Notes: a model not told the origin generated them from the letters alone. DNA of 64,000 nt from Antrihabitans auranticaus (GCF_016481275.1 NZ_JAEMNW010000001.1:620001-684000); one strand, 5' to 3'. Positions 45,739 through 55,151 are shown, counted from the stretch's first letter. Program-made: numbers and translations.

Positions 45739-47081
45739 GGCACCAACCCCTCCGAGTTGACGGCTTTGCGCACTTGTTCGGCGAGCTCGTCGACGGTCCG
45801 TGGCGGATCGATGTCCTTCACGGGATTCAGCGTCGCCACGATCAGCGTCGAAATCGTTTGATAGACAGGGGAAACAGGGCGGACCGACGACGAATCGAGG
45901 CCTTCGCGAACCTCGCGCCACGCCGGGTACTTCTCCTGGAACGCGGGGTCGTCGTACAGCCCGGCGAGCGTGGGCGGCACACCCCCCGCGACCGCGTTGT
46001 TGCGCTGGTTGTCCCAGTTGCGCAGGCATTCCATCGCTTCGAAGGCGAAGTCCTCGTGCTCGGTCGTCTTGGCGACGGCGATGTTGAAACCACCGAGGGT
46101 GACCTTCGCGGGATCGCCCGGATTGATCGACGGGTACGGCGCGGCGAGAAAATTCCGCTCGCCGTCGACCGTCAGCACCGTGTTCCCGGTGTCCTGCGAC
46201 GTCGGTTTGCCCTGCGCGTCGATGAACGCGACGCCGCCCTTCTCCGCATTCTCGATCATTCCCGGCAGCACGAACGGCCAGTTGACCTCGAACGCGGCAT
46301 TACCGCTCTCCATCGAATAGCGCGCGATCGCTTCGTCGCTCTGCGAGAACGACGGATCGACCCCCTTGGCCGTCGCGACGCGTTTCATGATGTCGAGCGC
46401 TTTCAGTGCAGAGTCTCCGTCTGCCACCGTGACCGTGGTGCCGTCAGGCCCTACGACACTGCCGCCGGCACTCTCGAGCATTGTGTTGAACCACACCATC
46501 AGGCCCTCGTACTGCTTGGCCTGCACGCCGATTCGGCTCGGCCTGCCCTCGTCGGCCAATTGCCCGGCGATGTCGAGCAACTCGTCCCACGTTTGCGGGG
46601 GCTGCCCGTCCGGCATCAAATCCTTTCGATACCAGAGCAATTGCGTGTTCGTATTGAGCGGCGCCGCGTAGAGCTTGTCTTCCCACTTCGCCGATTCGAG
46701 CGGTCCCTGCAGCGTCCCCTCCGACACGGATGCAGCGACATCGTCGGGCAGTGGCAACGCCCAACCCGCCTCGGCGAACTCGGCGGTCCACACGACGTCG
46801 AGCGTCATGAGGTCCAGTGAGCGGTCGTTGCCGGTCAGGCGGCGAGCCAACTGCAGCCGCTGATCGTCGGCGTTCTTCGGCAGGGTCCGCTGCTCGATCT
46901 TGTAGCGGCCACCGGCGGCCTGCGTGCATACGTCGGCGGCCTGCGCGTACTGCTCGGCGCCGTCAGCTGCCGTGTAGAAGCTGAGGACGGTCCCGCTTTC
47001 GTCGGACCCGCAGGCGGCGAGCAGTGGGCTCGACACGACCACGGCAGCACCGAGAATCGCGAGCTTCTTTTGCAGCTGCAC
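45735..47081 (-). CDS. lpqY: Trehalose-binding lipoprotein LpqY
   Basis: A 448-residue extracytoplasmic binding protein from GTG 47079-47081, set by an AAGGAGG site about 7 nt upstream. The signal peptide is followed by the lipobox L-L-A-A-C-G, so it is membrane-anchored. The mature domain is a type 1 sugar-binding fold (LSFYTAADGAEQYAQAADVC; later LGGFNIAVAKTTEHEDFAFE). In mycobacteria LpqY captures trehalose released by mycolyltransferases during cell-envelope building, so the operon implies trehalose mycolate chemistry. It leads the lpqY-sugA-sugB-sugC operon. Confidence 0.93.
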   Translation of the reverse strand: MQLQKKLAILGAAVVVSSPLLAACGSDESGTVLSFYTAADGAEQYAQAADVCTQAAGGRYKIEQRTLPKNADDQRLQLARRLTGNDRSLDLMTLDVVWTAEFAEAGWALPLPDDVAASVSEGTLQGPLESAKWEDKLYAAPLNTNTQLLWYRKDLMPDGQPPQTWDELLDIAGQLADEGRPSRIGVQAKQYEGLMVWFNTMLESAGGSVVGPDGTTVTVADGDSALKALDIMKRVATAKGVDPSFSQSDEAIARYSMESGNAAFEVNWPFVLPGMIENAEKGGVAFIDAQGKPTSQDTGNTVLTVDGERNFLAAPYPSINPGDPAKVTLGGFNIAVAKTTEHEDFAFEAMECLRNWDNQRNNAVAGGVPPTLAGLYDDPAFQEKYPAWREVREGLDSSSVRPVSPVYQTISTLIVATLNPVKDIDPPRTVDELAEQVRKAVNSEGLVP

Positions 47082-47240
47082 AGACCGCCTCCTTCGCCGG
47101 GTGCGCCGGTGCAATCGGCTGTGGACACCCCGCCCGAAGAGCGGCGAGCCGACGTCGACCTCGCACCGGTTCTCGAACATCCATTTTCAAACTATCCGAA
47201 ACCGGTGCCAGACGATACGGGAAGGTCTCGCGACTCGCGC

Positions 47241-47732
47241 CTAAAGTGCCAGCTTCGCAAGGAGATCGCGGGCAGCCTCGGCGGTTTTCGGGTCGCACAG
47301 GACGTCGTAGCGGCCCGCCACCAATTGCATCGACGACGCGAAATCGCGTTGCCCGCGGGTAGCCGCGTACGGAATTGCGGTGGAGATGACGCCGAAAACG
47401 ATGCCGCCGACGATGCCGACGGCCAACGGGCCGAACAGGCCGCCCGTCGTGAACAGGCCGAGTAGCAGGCCGAAGAACACGCCTAGCCAAGCACCCGAAA
47501 CGATGCCGCCACCAATGACTTTCCCCCAGGTGAGGCGGCCGAGCACGCGCTCGACCTGCATCAGGTCGACACCGACGATCGTCACGTCCTCGACCGAAAA
47601 CTGCTGGTCCGCAAGATAGTCGACCGCGCGCTGAGCTTCGGCGTACGTCGGATACGAGCCGATCGGCCAGCCCGTGGGCGGCGTGGGCAGCCCCTGGCTC
47701 ACCCGATTCGGACCGCCAAGTGGATTCGTCAT
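47241..47732 (-). CDS. Glycine-zipper membrane protein, general stress protein 17M-like (Rv1234-like)
   Basis: A 163-residue protein. The N-terminal YflT/heat-induced stress protein motif (IGSYPTYAEAQRAVDYLADQ, then F-S-V-E-D-V-T-I-V-G-V-D-L) is followed by two Gly-rich hydrophobic helices (VIGGGIVSGAWLGVFFGLLL and FGPLAVGIVGGIVFGVISTA) and a short C-terminal A-G-R-Y-D-V-L-C region. It is located upstream of lpqY as Rv1234 is upstream of Rv1235. Function unknown, possibly stress-related membrane sealing; divergent from the MgtE-like gene. Confidence 0.85.
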   Translation of the reverse strand: MTNPLGGPNRVSQGLPTPPTGWPIGSYPTYAEAQRAVDYLADQQFSVEDVTIVGVDLMQVERVLGRLTWGKVIGGGIVSGAWLGVFFGLLLGLFTTGGLFGPLAVGIVGGIVFGVISTAIPYAATRGQRDFASSMQLVAGRYDVLCDPKTAEAARDLLAKLAL

Positions 47733-47824
47733 GACCCTATTGTGCCTGCATGACGGCGTCGCGGCGCGCCGCCAACCCCACCTGCTCGCACACCGCGCAA
47801 GCGGGGCGAACTAGCCTGACCCTC

Positions 47825-49099
47825 ATGGCAGCGGTGAGCAAGGTGTTCGCCGCCAGGCTGGGCGGCCTGGTGGTGCTCGGCCCCGACGGGGAATCGGTCG
47901 GGCGAGTGCGGGACGTCGTTATCACCATTCGACTCGGTCGCCAACAGCCCCGCGTGATCGGCCTTGTGATCGAGTTGCTCAACCACAGAAGAATCTTCGT
48001 ACCGATGCTGCGGGTCACCGCGATCGAACCGGGGTCGGTCACACTGACCACCGGCAACATCAGTTTGCGGCGGTTTGCGCAGCGACCCGGCGAGGTCCTG
48101 GTGCTGGCGCAGGTTCTCGATTCGCACGTGCGCGTCGACGATCCCGAACTCGACCAGTTGCTCGGCCACGACGTGATCGTGGTCGATATCGGGATCGAGA
48201 TCACCCGGAGCCGCGATTGGGTCGTATCCAAAGTCGCCGTGCGTGGCCACCGCGCCCGGCTCGGGCGGCGGGCACCGATCCACGTCATCGAGTGGCAGCA
48301 CATCCAGGGCCTGACGCCGAACGATCTCGCCCAGTTCGGCCAGGGTGTTTCCCAGTTGCTCCTGCAGTTCGAGGGCCTGCGCGCGGCCGACGTCGCCAAT
48401 GCGCTGCGTGAACTACCGGAGAAACGTCGGCTCGAAGTGGCACTCGCGCTCGACGACGAACGACTTGCCGACGTCGTCCAGGAGCTACCCGACGACGATC
48501 AGGTCGAACTGCTCGGGCAATTCGACTCCGAACGCGCCGCTGACGTCCTCGAGGCAATGGACCCCGACGACGCCGCCGACCTCCTCGGCGAACTGCCGGA
48601 CGCCGAAGCCGAGTCTTTGCTGCGATTGATGGATCCCGAAGAATCCGAGCCGGTTCGGCGGCTGCTCGCGCACTCCCCCGACACCGCCGGCGGCTTGATG
48701 ACGCCGGAACCGGTGATCCTCAGCCCCGCAACGACTGTCGCAGAAGCGCTCGCACGGGTCCGGAACGCGGACTTGACGCCGGCGATCGCGAGCCTGGTGT
48801 TCGTTGCGCGACCACCCACCGCGACGCCGACGGGCCAGTACGTCGGTTGTGTGCATTTGCAGCGCCTGCTGCGCGAACCACCCGCGAGCTTGGTCGGTGG
48901 TGCGCTCGACACCGAACTGCCGAGACTGAGTCCGCAGGATCCGCTCAGTACGGTGACGCGCTACTTCGCGACCTACAACCTGGTGTGCGGACCGGTCGTC
49001 GACGATCAGGGGCATTTGCTCGGAGCGGTCACCGTCGACGACGTCCTCGATCATTTGCTGCCTGAGGACTGGCGCGAACACGAGGGCAGCAATGAGTGA
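47825..49099 (+). CDS. MgtE N-terminal and CBS-domain protein without transporter domain (Rv1232c-like)
   Basis: A 424-residue cytosolic protein from ATG 47825. It has a PRC-barrel-like beginning (GGLVVLGPDGESVGRVRDVV), an MgtE intracellular N domain (about 175-275, with repeats of the L-A-D-V-V-Q-E-L-P and A-A-D-V-L-E-A-M-D type) and a CBS pair (about 285-420, ending V-T-V-D-D-V-L-D-H-L-L-P). The MgtE membrane channel is missing, so it is probably a magnesium or nucleotide sensor, perhaps for CorA or the DUF1003 protein. It overlaps the next gene by 8 bp. M. tuberculosis Rv1232c has the same make-up. Confidence 0.88.
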   Translation: MAAVSKVFAARLGGLVVLGPDGESVGRVRDVVITIRLGRQQPRVIGLVIELLNHRRIFVPMLRVTAIEPGSVTLTTGNISLRRFAQRPGEVLVLAQVLDSHVRVDDPELDQLLGHDVIVVDIGIEITRSRDWVVSKVAVRGHRARLGRRAPIHVIEWQHIQGLTPNDLAQFGQGVSQLLLQFEGLRAADVANALRELPEKRRLEVALALDDERLADVVQELPDDDQVELLGQFDSERAADVLEAMDPDDAADLLGELPDAEAESLLRLMDPEESEPVRRLLAHSPDTAGGLMTPEPVILSPATTVAEALARVRNADLTPAIASLVFVARPPTATPTGQYVGCVHLQRLLREPPASLVGGALDTELPRLSPQDPLSTVTRYFATYNLVCGPVVDDQGHLLGAVTVDDVLDHLLPEDWREHEGSNE

Positions 49100-49679
49100 C
49101 TTCCGCAGCGCCGCGGACAAGGCGGCCTCGAACGCGCGGCAACGGCTCGAAACGCCCGTCGGGTCCCGTTGGTTTCGAATTCAATTCGACGTCGAAGCGG
49201 TCGGCCGTATCGGCGAAACGTTCGCGCGTTTTCTCGGCACCGGTCGTTATCTCGCGATGCAAACCGTGTTCGTCATCGTCTGGGTATTGCTCAACATCTT
49301 CGCCTACACGGTCCGCTGGGACCCGTACCCGTTCATCCTCCTGAACCTCGCGTTCTCGACGCAGGCTGCCTACGCCGCGCCCCTGATTCTGCTCGCCCAG
49401 AACCGGCAGGAGAATCGCGACCGCGTCGCACTGGAAGAGGATCGCGTTCGCGCCGCGCAAACGAAAGCCGATACCGAGTTCCTCGCACGCGAACTCGCAG
49501 CATTACGAATTGCTATCGGCGAGGTAACGACCCGTGACTATTTACGTCGCGAACTCGATGAACTGCGCGCACTTTTGATCGAACGAACAGCGAATTCCGG
49601 CGAAAACGTCAAACTTTCCGGCGGCTCGGGAAAACGCTCCGGAAGTGGCAAGTCACGCCGCGCCGACCAAGAGCTGTGA
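49092..49679 (+). CDS. DUF1003 membrane protein (Rv1231c-like)
   Basis: A 195-residue DUF1003 protein: G-R-I-G-E-T-F-A-R-F-L-G-T-G, then two helices (MQTVFVIVWVLLNIFAYTV and YPFILLNLAFSTQAAYAAPL), the conserved A-Q-N-R-Q-E-N-R-D-R, a coiled-coil region (about 110-165) and a basic Ser/Gly/Lys tail. The start overlaps the MgtE-like gene by 8 bp, so the two are coupled; the partnership of a divalent-cation sensor and DUF1003 is conserved in mycobacteria. Function unknown. Confidence 0.88.
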   Translation: MSDFRSAADKAASNARQRLETPVGSRWFRIQFDVEAVGRIGETFARFLGTGRYLAMQTVFVIVWVLLNIFAYTVRWDPYPFILLNLAFSTQAAYAAPLILLAQNRQENRDRVALEEDRVRAAQTKADTEFLARELAALRIAIGEVTTRDYLRRELDELRALLIERTANSGENVKLSGGSGKRSGSGKSRRADQEL

Positions 49680-49795
49680 ATTCATCCATTCGTAAGACCT
49701 GCGAATGCCCGGTATGTAGCCTGGAACACGTTGTCCCGAGCGGTCGATGGTGAGAATCGGCCGCTGACACGATTCTCCGCGGGTGGTGTTGTCGA

Positions 49796-51124
49796 ATGCG
49801 TTTAAAGGCACCGGTCACTGTGTCCGTTCTTGTCCTAGCAGGACTGGTGTCGGCCGGATCGACGAGTGCGATCTCGAGCGGTCCTGATCCGAGGACGCCC
49901 GCGCCGCTTCTCTCTGCCGCGAGCGCGCAAGCGTTGGCGGCCAAGCCGATCGGAACGGTTGGGCTCGTCCCATCCACTCCCAAAACAGCGATGCAACTGC
50001 GCGCGGTCGTACCCGAAGGTTCACCGTTCACGGGCGGCATCCCGGTCGTTCGTGACGTCGCCCTGCCCGGCGTTCTCGGCGCCCTCGGCATCCCCGAGGT
50101 CGTGCTCGCCGCGTATCGCAATGCCGAGCTCGCACTCGCGGCGTCGCAGCCGGGCTGCGGAATCAGCTGGAACCTGCTCGCGGGCATCGGCCGAATCGAG
50201 TCCGGTCACGCGGGCGGCGGCCGAACCGATGTTGCCGGCACGACGCTGAGCCGCGTCCTGGGTCCGGTGCTGGACGGCAGCCTCGCCGGAAACAACGTGA
50301 TCAGAGATACCGACGCCGGTGCGCTGGATGGCGACAACGCGCACGACCGCGCAGTCGGTCCGATGCAGTTCATCCCGGGCACGTGGCGTGTTTATGCGTC
50401 GGACGGCAACGCCGACGGCGTCGCGGATCCCAATAACGTCTTCGACGCCGCACTTTCCGCAGGTAAGTACTTGTGCTCCGGCGGCCTGAACTTGCGCGAT
50501 CCCGCACAGGAAGTGCGCGCGATCCTGCGCTACAACAACTCGATGTCCTACGCCGCAAGCGTGCTGAGTTGGTCGGCCGCGTATCGAACCGGTGGCCAAC
50601 CGTCCGCGGTCTCGATCTCCCCGGATCTGGTCCCACCGGGAACGTCGCCGATCGATTTCGACGCGCTCGCCCGCGAGGCAGACGCAACGACAACGACGAC
50701 AACTCCGGGCGCGACTCCGTCGCCGTCCGGCACCACGACCACTCAGCAGCCGATGCTGAATCTTCCCGGCGTCGATGTTCCGTGTGGTGTGCTGTGCCCG
50801 CCCGGATTCGTGCCGCCCCCCGGAATGCTCAGGACCGAGCCATCGTCCACGACTCCGGCAACGCCGTCGGCCGAAGCCGGCCAGATGAATGCCGAGCAGG
50901 CACCCGCGGTCGATCCAGCGAACCAGCAGCAACCCGAACAGCAACCGCAGGTGCAGCAGCAACCGGCCACACCGAGCGCCGCCGAAGCACCCGTAGCGCC
51001 GCCGGTCGAAGCACCGGTTGCGCCGCAGCCTCCGCCGCCGCTGTTCCAGTTGCCACCACTGCCACCGCTGCCGTTCGTCCTGCCGACTTTCGCTCCGATC
51101 GGCGCGGTTCTGCCGTTACCTTGA
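49796..51124 (+). CDS. Secreted lytic murein transglycosylase with Pro/Gln/Thr-rich tail
   Basis: A 442-residue protein with an N-terminal signal-like helix (about 7-25) and an SLT_2-type transglycosylase domain (about 95-270): GISWNLLAGIGRIESGH (catalytic Glu), A-V-G-P-M-Q-F-I-P-G-T-W, ILRYNNSMSYAASVL. A 170-residue disordered tail follows: T-rich, then N-Q-Q-Q-P-E-Q-Q-P-Q-V-Q, then V/A/P/L-rich. It would cleave peptidoglycan glycan strands in the envelope. It is the paralogue of the next gene, which lacks the tail. Confidence 0.88.
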   Translation: MRLKAPVTVSVLVLAGLVSAGSTSAISSGPDPRTPAPLLSAASAQALAAKPIGTVGLVPSTPKTAMQLRAVVPEGSPFTGGIPVVRDVALPGVLGALGIPEVVLAAYRNAELALAASQPGCGISWNLLAGIGRIESGHAGGGRTDVAGTTLSRVLGPVLDGSLAGNNVIRDTDAGALDGDNAHDRAVGPMQFIPGTWRVYASDGNADGVADPNNVFDAALSAGKYLCSGGLNLRDPAQEVRAILRYNNSMSYAASVLSWSAAYRTGGQPSAVSISPDLVPPGTSPIDFDALAREADATTTTTTPGATPSPSGTTTTQQPMLNLPGVDVPCGVLCPPGFVPPPGMLRTEPSSTTPATPSAEAGQMNAEQAPAVDPANQQQPEQQPQVQQQPATPSAAEAPVAPPVEAPVAPQPPPPLFQLPPLPPLPFVLPTFAPIGAVLPLP

Positions 51125-51190
51125 AGTGATCTTTAAGGCCCATTAGATTACGGATGGATAACGACAAGCCGTCCAACTCGGGTACCCTCG

Positions 51191-51225
51191 ACTCCGTTCT
51201 GCAAACGGAGTGCCTCGTAAGAGGC
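51191..51225 (+). promoter_or_regulatory. Two adjacent hairpins in the leader of the second transglycosylase gene
   Basis: ACTCCGTT-CTGCA-AACGGAGT (51191-51211) is followed without gap by GCCTC-GTAA-GAGGC (51212-51225, GNRA tetraloop). The GGAGG ribosome site is at 51230-51234 and the GTG start at 51243. Both stems are perfect, which suggests an RNA element acting on translation or transcript ends; it does not match a c-di-AMP riboswitch that I can recognise. Confidence 0.5.
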
Positions 51226-51242
51226 CGACGGAGGTTTTTCGA

Positions 51243-52094
51243 GTGGGTCGCCATAGCAAGCAAACCGTCTCTGCGACCCGGCGAAATTCGCTGATTGCAC
51301 TGTCTGGGCTTGTCCCGGCTGGTTTGGTTGCCGCCGCTTCCGCCGCAGGTGCGTCTTCCGGAGTGCCGTTTCTCGCGGACACCGCCACGCACGCGCCGGA
51401 GTCGAATCCTCTTGCCGCTCAACCGCAATCGAATTCCACCTCGAATGCCCAATTGCCAATTCCGGAAATCGAACCTGCTGCCGCACCTGCAGCCCCCGCA
51501 GCGCCTGCCGCCCCGGCTCTGCCCACGAGCCTCGCCGCCGGCCCACTCGGCGTACCGGAAATCAACCAGGCCGCGTACAAGGCGGCCGCCGACACGCTCG
51601 CAACGCAGGACGCGCCGTGCGGAATTCCGTGGACGCTGATCGCCGGAATCGGCCGGGTCGAATCCACGCATGCCAACGACGGCAAAGCCGATGAGAGCGG
51701 CAACCTCCTCACACCGATCTACGGTCCGATCCTGAACGGCAGCCTTGCGGGCAACAACGTCATCCACGACAGCGACGGTGGCGCCCTCGACGGAAACGGG
51801 ACCTACGACCGCGCCGTCGGGCCGATGCAGTTCCTTCCCGAGACCTGGAAGCGCTACGCGGCAGACGGCAACGGCGACGGCGTCGCCGATCCGCAAAACC
51901 TCTTCGACGCGGCGCTGACGACCGGCAAGTACCTCTGCGACGGCGGCCTCAATCTCCGCGACATTGCGCAGGAAACACGTGCGGTGCTGCGCTACAACAA
52001 TTCGATGGCGTACGTCGCGAACGTCCTGGCGTGGTCACTCGGGTACGCGACCGGCACCAACCCACCAGCCGAGGCGCTACCCGCTATCCACTGA
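51243..52094 (+). CDS. Secreted lytic murein transglycosylase (second copy)
   Basis: A 283-residue paralogue of the preceding gene. Start GTG 51243 has a GGAGG site 8 nt upstream. It has a signal-type N-terminus (SLIALSGLVPAGLVAAASAA), an Ala/Pro linker, and the transglycosylase domain from about 120: GIPWTLIAGIGRVESTHAND (catalytic Glu), A-V-G-P-M-Q-F-L-P-E-T-W, VLRYNNSMAYVANVLAWSLG at the end. The C-terminal disordered tail of the first copy is absent. The two genes arose by tandem duplication; M. tuberculosis has one (Rv1230c) here. Confidence 0.88.
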   Translation: MGRHSKQTVSATRRNSLIALSGLVPAGLVAAASAAGASSGVPFLADTATHAPESNPLAAQPQSNSTSNAQLPIPEIEPAAAPAAPAAPAAPALPTSLAAGPLGVPEINQAAYKAAADTLATQDAPCGIPWTLIAGIGRVESTHANDGKADESGNLLTPIYGPILNGSLAGNNVIHDSDGGALDGNGTYDRAVGPMQFLPETWKRYAADGNGDGVADPQNLFDAALTTGKYLCDGGLNLRDIAQETRAVLRYNNSMAYVANVLAWSLGYATGTNPPAEALPAIH

Positions 52095-52110
52095 TACGTA
52101 GGATCGTCCT

Positions 52111-53247
52111 ATGCCAGTCGTTACGGAATCCGAGGTTCGCGCAGCTCTCTCCCGCGTCGACGACCCCGAGATCCGCAAACCGATCACAGAACTCGGGATG
52201 GTCAAGAGCGTTGTCGTCGGTGACGACTCCTCTGTGGACATCGTCGTGTACCTGACCACCTCCGCCTGCCCGATGCGAACCGAGATCACACAGCGCGTCA
52301 CGAAGGCTGTCGCGGACGTCGAGGGGGTCGGGGTGATTCGCGTCGATCTCGACGTGATGAACGACGAGCAGCGCACGGAGCTGCGCAAATCGTTGCGCGG
52401 CGACTCCGGCGAGCCGGTGATTCCGTTCGCGCAACCCGGCTCGCTGACCCGCGTCTACGCGGTCGCGTCCGGCAAGGGCGGCGTCGGCAAGTCGAGCATC
52501 ACGGTCAATCTCGCAGCCGCCATGGCCGCCAAGGGATTGTCTGTCGGGCTGCTCGACGCCGACATCTACGGTCACTCGATTCCCCGCATGCTCGGGACCG
52601 ACGCTCGACCGACTCAAGTCGAGAAGATGATCCTCCCGCCGGTCGCACACGATGTGAAAATGATCTCAATCGCCCAGTTCACGACGGGGAACACGCCCGT
52701 AGTCTGGCGCGGTCCGATGCTGCACCGTGCGCTGCAGCAGTTCCTCGCCGATGTCTTCTGGGGCGACCTCGATGTGCTGCTGCTCGACCTCCCGCCGGGC
52801 ACCGGAGACATCGCAATCTCGATCGCACAGCTGATCCCGAGCGCCGAAATTCTTGTCGTCACGACACCGCAACCGGCAGCCGCAGAGGTGGCCGAGCGCG
52901 CCGGGGCAATTGCTCTGCAAACCAGGCAGCGCGTGGTCGGCGTCGTCGAGAACATGTCGTGGATGGAAATGCCCGACGGCAGCCGGATGGACGTGTTCGG
53001 GTCCGGCGGCGGTCAGGTCGTCTCGGATCGCCTGACGAAGGCCGTTGGCGCCAAAGTTCCTCTGCTGGGCCAGATTCCGCTCGAGCAGGGCGTCCGTGAA
53101 GCCGGCGACGACGGCGTGCCGATCGTGCTGCGGTCCCCCGACTCACCGGCCGCGATCGCGCTGAAGTCGGTCGCCGACAAGCTGTCGGTCCGGCAGCGCG
53201 GGCTCGCGGGAATGTCACTCAGCATCGACACCACGCGGCGGCTCTGA
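52111..53247 (+). CDS. mrp: Mrp/ApbC-type Fe-S cluster carrier ATPase
   Basis: A 378-residue P-loop ATPase that in related bacteria carries or assembles Fe-S clusters. It has an N-terminal MIP18/DUF59 domain (about 6-90, with a Cys in T-T-S-A-C-P-M) and a deviant Walker A V-A-S-G-K-G-G-V-G-K-S-S at about 118. The usual C-x-x-C cluster-binding pair after V-E-N-M-S is replaced by W-M-E-M-P-D-G-S-R-M, as in other actinobacterial Mrp proteins, so its cluster chemistry may differ. Synteny with Rv1229c. It ends 2 bp from convergent tatB. Confidence 0.93.
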   Translation: MPVVTESEVRAALSRVDDPEIRKPITELGMVKSVVVGDDSSVDIVVYLTTSACPMRTEITQRVTKAVADVEGVGVIRVDLDVMNDEQRTELRKSLRGDSGEPVIPFAQPGSLTRVYAVASGKGGVGKSSITVNLAAAMAAKGLSVGLLDADIYGHSIPRMLGTDARPTQVEKMILPPVAHDVKMISIAQFTTGNTPVVWRGPMLHRALQQFLADVFWGDLDVLLLDLPPGTGDIAISIAQLIPSAEILVVTTPQPAAAEVAERAGAIALQTRQRVVGVVENMSWMEMPDGSRMDVFGSGGGQVVSDRLTKAVGAKVPLLGQIPLEQGVREAGDDGVPIVLRSPDSPAAIALKSVADKLSVRQRGLAGMSLSIDTTRRL

Positions 53248-53249
53248 GG

Positions 53250-53633
53250 TCAGGTAGCGTCCGGATCGATCGGCGGGCGCTCGCCCGCGTTGGTCGACTG
53301 CGGCTTTTCCAAACTTGGCCGCTTCGTGGCCCCGTTGGGCTTCTCGAAGGTGGTGAAGATCGAATCGTCGCCGTCGAGAATGTGCTTGGTGATCATGGTC
53401 CGCGGGGTCATGCCGCGTAGCTGGTTCAGTTCGGACAGCGGTTTGCGCAGATCGTCGAACTCGGGACCGAGTTCGTCCTTCAGCTGCTTCGTCGCGCCGC
53501 TCGCATAGTCGCGGACCTGACGTAGCGACTTGGTCACCCACATGACGGCGCCGGGCAGCCGCTCTGGGCCGAGAATGACCAGGGCTGCGACCAGCAGCAC
53601 CATCATCTCTGCCCACCCGATGTTTCCGAACAT
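53250..53633 (-). CDS. tatB: Sec-independent translocase protein TatB
   Basis: A 127-residue TatB: short N-terminal helix ([18 protein letters not shown]), the hinge L-G-P-E-R-L-P-G, an amphipathic helix ([20 protein letters not shown]) and an acidic variable tail. It helps deliver twin-arginine proteins to TatC. Last gene of sigE-rseA-htrA-tatB, 18 bp after htrA, as in M. tuberculosis. Confidence 0.95.
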   Translation of the reverse strand: MFGNIGWAEMMVLLVAALVILGPERLPGAVMWVTKSLRQVRDYASGATKQLKDELGPEFDDLRKPLSELNQLRGMTPRTMITKHILDGDDSIFTTFEKPNGATKRPSLEKPQSTNAGERPPIDPDAT

Positions 53634-53651
53634 TCTTGCCTCCTACAGGCG

Positions 53652-55151
53652 TCAATCGGAGGCGAGCGTCACCTGCACGTCGACGAGCCTGCCATCCCGT
53701 ATCAACTGCACGGGGACTGTCGCGCCGATCGGCTGTTGCTGCACCGCCACAGTCAGCTCGTCCGCGTTCGCGACCGTACGGTCACCGACCTTGACGATGA
53801 CGTCCTTCTCGATAATCCCGGCTTGCGCCGCAGGACCATTATCCTTGACGGCAGCGACCTCCGCGCCCACTGTCGCGTCGTTCACGACGGAACGCGCGCT
53901 CACACCGATTTCGGGGTGATGCATCACACCATCGCGAATGAGGGCCTGCGAGACGCGGGTCACGTCGTCGATCGGGATTGCGAAGCCGAGGCCGACCGAA
54001 CCACCGCTCGCACTGCGGATAGCCGAGTTGATCCCGATGACCTTGCCTTCGAAATCGACCAGCGGACCGCCGGAGTTGCCCGGGTTGATCGCTGCGTCGG
54101 TTTGGACTGCGTCGATCACGGCGTCGGTATCGGTATCGGAACCCTCGCCGCCCAATCGCACTGGGCGATGCAGCGCGCTGACGATTCCCGATGTGACGGT
54201 CTTGTTCAGACCGAGGGGCGAGCCGACCGCGATAACGTCTTGTCCGACAAAGACATCCGCCGACTTGCCGAGCTGGGCGACCGACAGATTGTTCACCTCG
54301 GTCTTGAGTACCGCCAGGTCGGTCTTGATGTCGCGACCAACGATCCGCGCCGCAGCCTTGGTGCCGTCGGAGAAGAGAACCTGAATCTTCGCGTCACCGT
54401 TGTCGTCGTTGGCGGCCATCGAGATGACGTGGTTGTTCGTCGCGATGTAACCCTGACCGTCGATGACCACACCGGAACCGGTGCTGCCGTCGTCGCCGTC
54501 TGTGACCTGAATCGAGACGACCGCGGGGAGAACAGCGTCCGCGACCTTCGCCACTTGACCGTGCGCGATGTCTGTATCGTCACCGACCTGCTGCAGAGCG
54601 ACCTTCTGGCTCGTCAAATCACCGCTGAATTCGGCAGTGACGCGGCCGAAGATTCCGCCGATCGCGCCGACGACAAGTGCAACGGCGGCAAGTATCGCAA
54701 GGGTGCGCGGCGCCACGCGCCCGCCGAACAGAACTTCGCGCACACCGAGTTTGTGGCCCGAAGGCACCGGCGGCGGAACCGGCTTCTGCAGAGCCGGCGG
54801 CCCCAGCTGCGCCCCGGCAGCCGGATCGCGCCACGGATCGGGAGCTTCCTGCGGCTCGACAGGGGGGACTTCGTCCGGATCTCTTTGCAGCGATTCCGTT
54901 GCACCCGGCGGCCGGCCGAAGGCCTCCGCGAGGATCGGATCCGGGGGACGGACGTTCAGTTCGGGCGAGTCCGCGACGCGACGGGCGGCGGGTGAAAACG
55001 AACCCTCGACGCCGGAGGGGCGACCGAACGCGCGAGTGAACGACTGATCGATCTCAGGCCTGTAGACAGGTCTCGGGCCGAGGACGGGCGCATCCGGGGG
55101 CCGCAGATTCCCTGACTCCGATTGCCTGTGGATGGTCGATTCCGAGGTCAC
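53652..55151 (-). CDS. htrA: Membrane-anchored serine protease HtrA (DegP family)
   Basis: A 499-residue protease from GTG 55149-55151. A Pro-rich cytosolic region (1-145) contains a twice-repeated A-F-G-R-P motif (about 41 and 77). One membrane helix follows (about 151-168), then a trypsin-like domain with triad His241 (A-T-N-N-H-V-I-S), Asp278 (I-K-T-D-L-A-V-L) and Ser360 (N-P-G-N-S-G-G-P), and a C-terminal PDZ domain (about 405-497). It degrades or chaperones damaged envelope proteins under SigE control. It starts 10 bp after the rseA stop. Confidence 0.93.
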   Translation of the reverse strand: MTSESTIHRQSESGNLRPPDAPVLGPRPVYRPEIDQSFTRAFGRPSGVEGSFSPAARRVADSPELNVRPPDPILAEAFGRPPGATESLQRDPDEVPPVEPQEAPDPWRDPAAGAQLGPPALQKPVPPPVPSGHKLGVREVLFGGRVAPRTLAILAAVALVVGAIGGIFGRVTAEFSGDLTSQKVALQQVGDDTDIAHGQVAKVADAVLPAVVSIQVTDGDDGSTGSGVVIDGQGYIATNNHVISMAANDDNGDAKIQVLFSDGTKAAARIVGRDIKTDLAVLKTEVNNLSVAQLGKSADVFVGQDVIAVGSPLGLNKTVTSGIVSALHRPVRLGGEGSDTDTDAVIDAVQTDAAINPGNSGGPLVDFEGKVIGINSAIRSASGGSVGLGFAIPIDDVTRVSQALIRDGVMHHPEIGVSARSVVNDATVGAEVAAVKDNGPAAQAGIIEKDVIVKVGDRTVANADELTVAVQQQPIGATVPVQLIRDGRLVDVQVTLASD

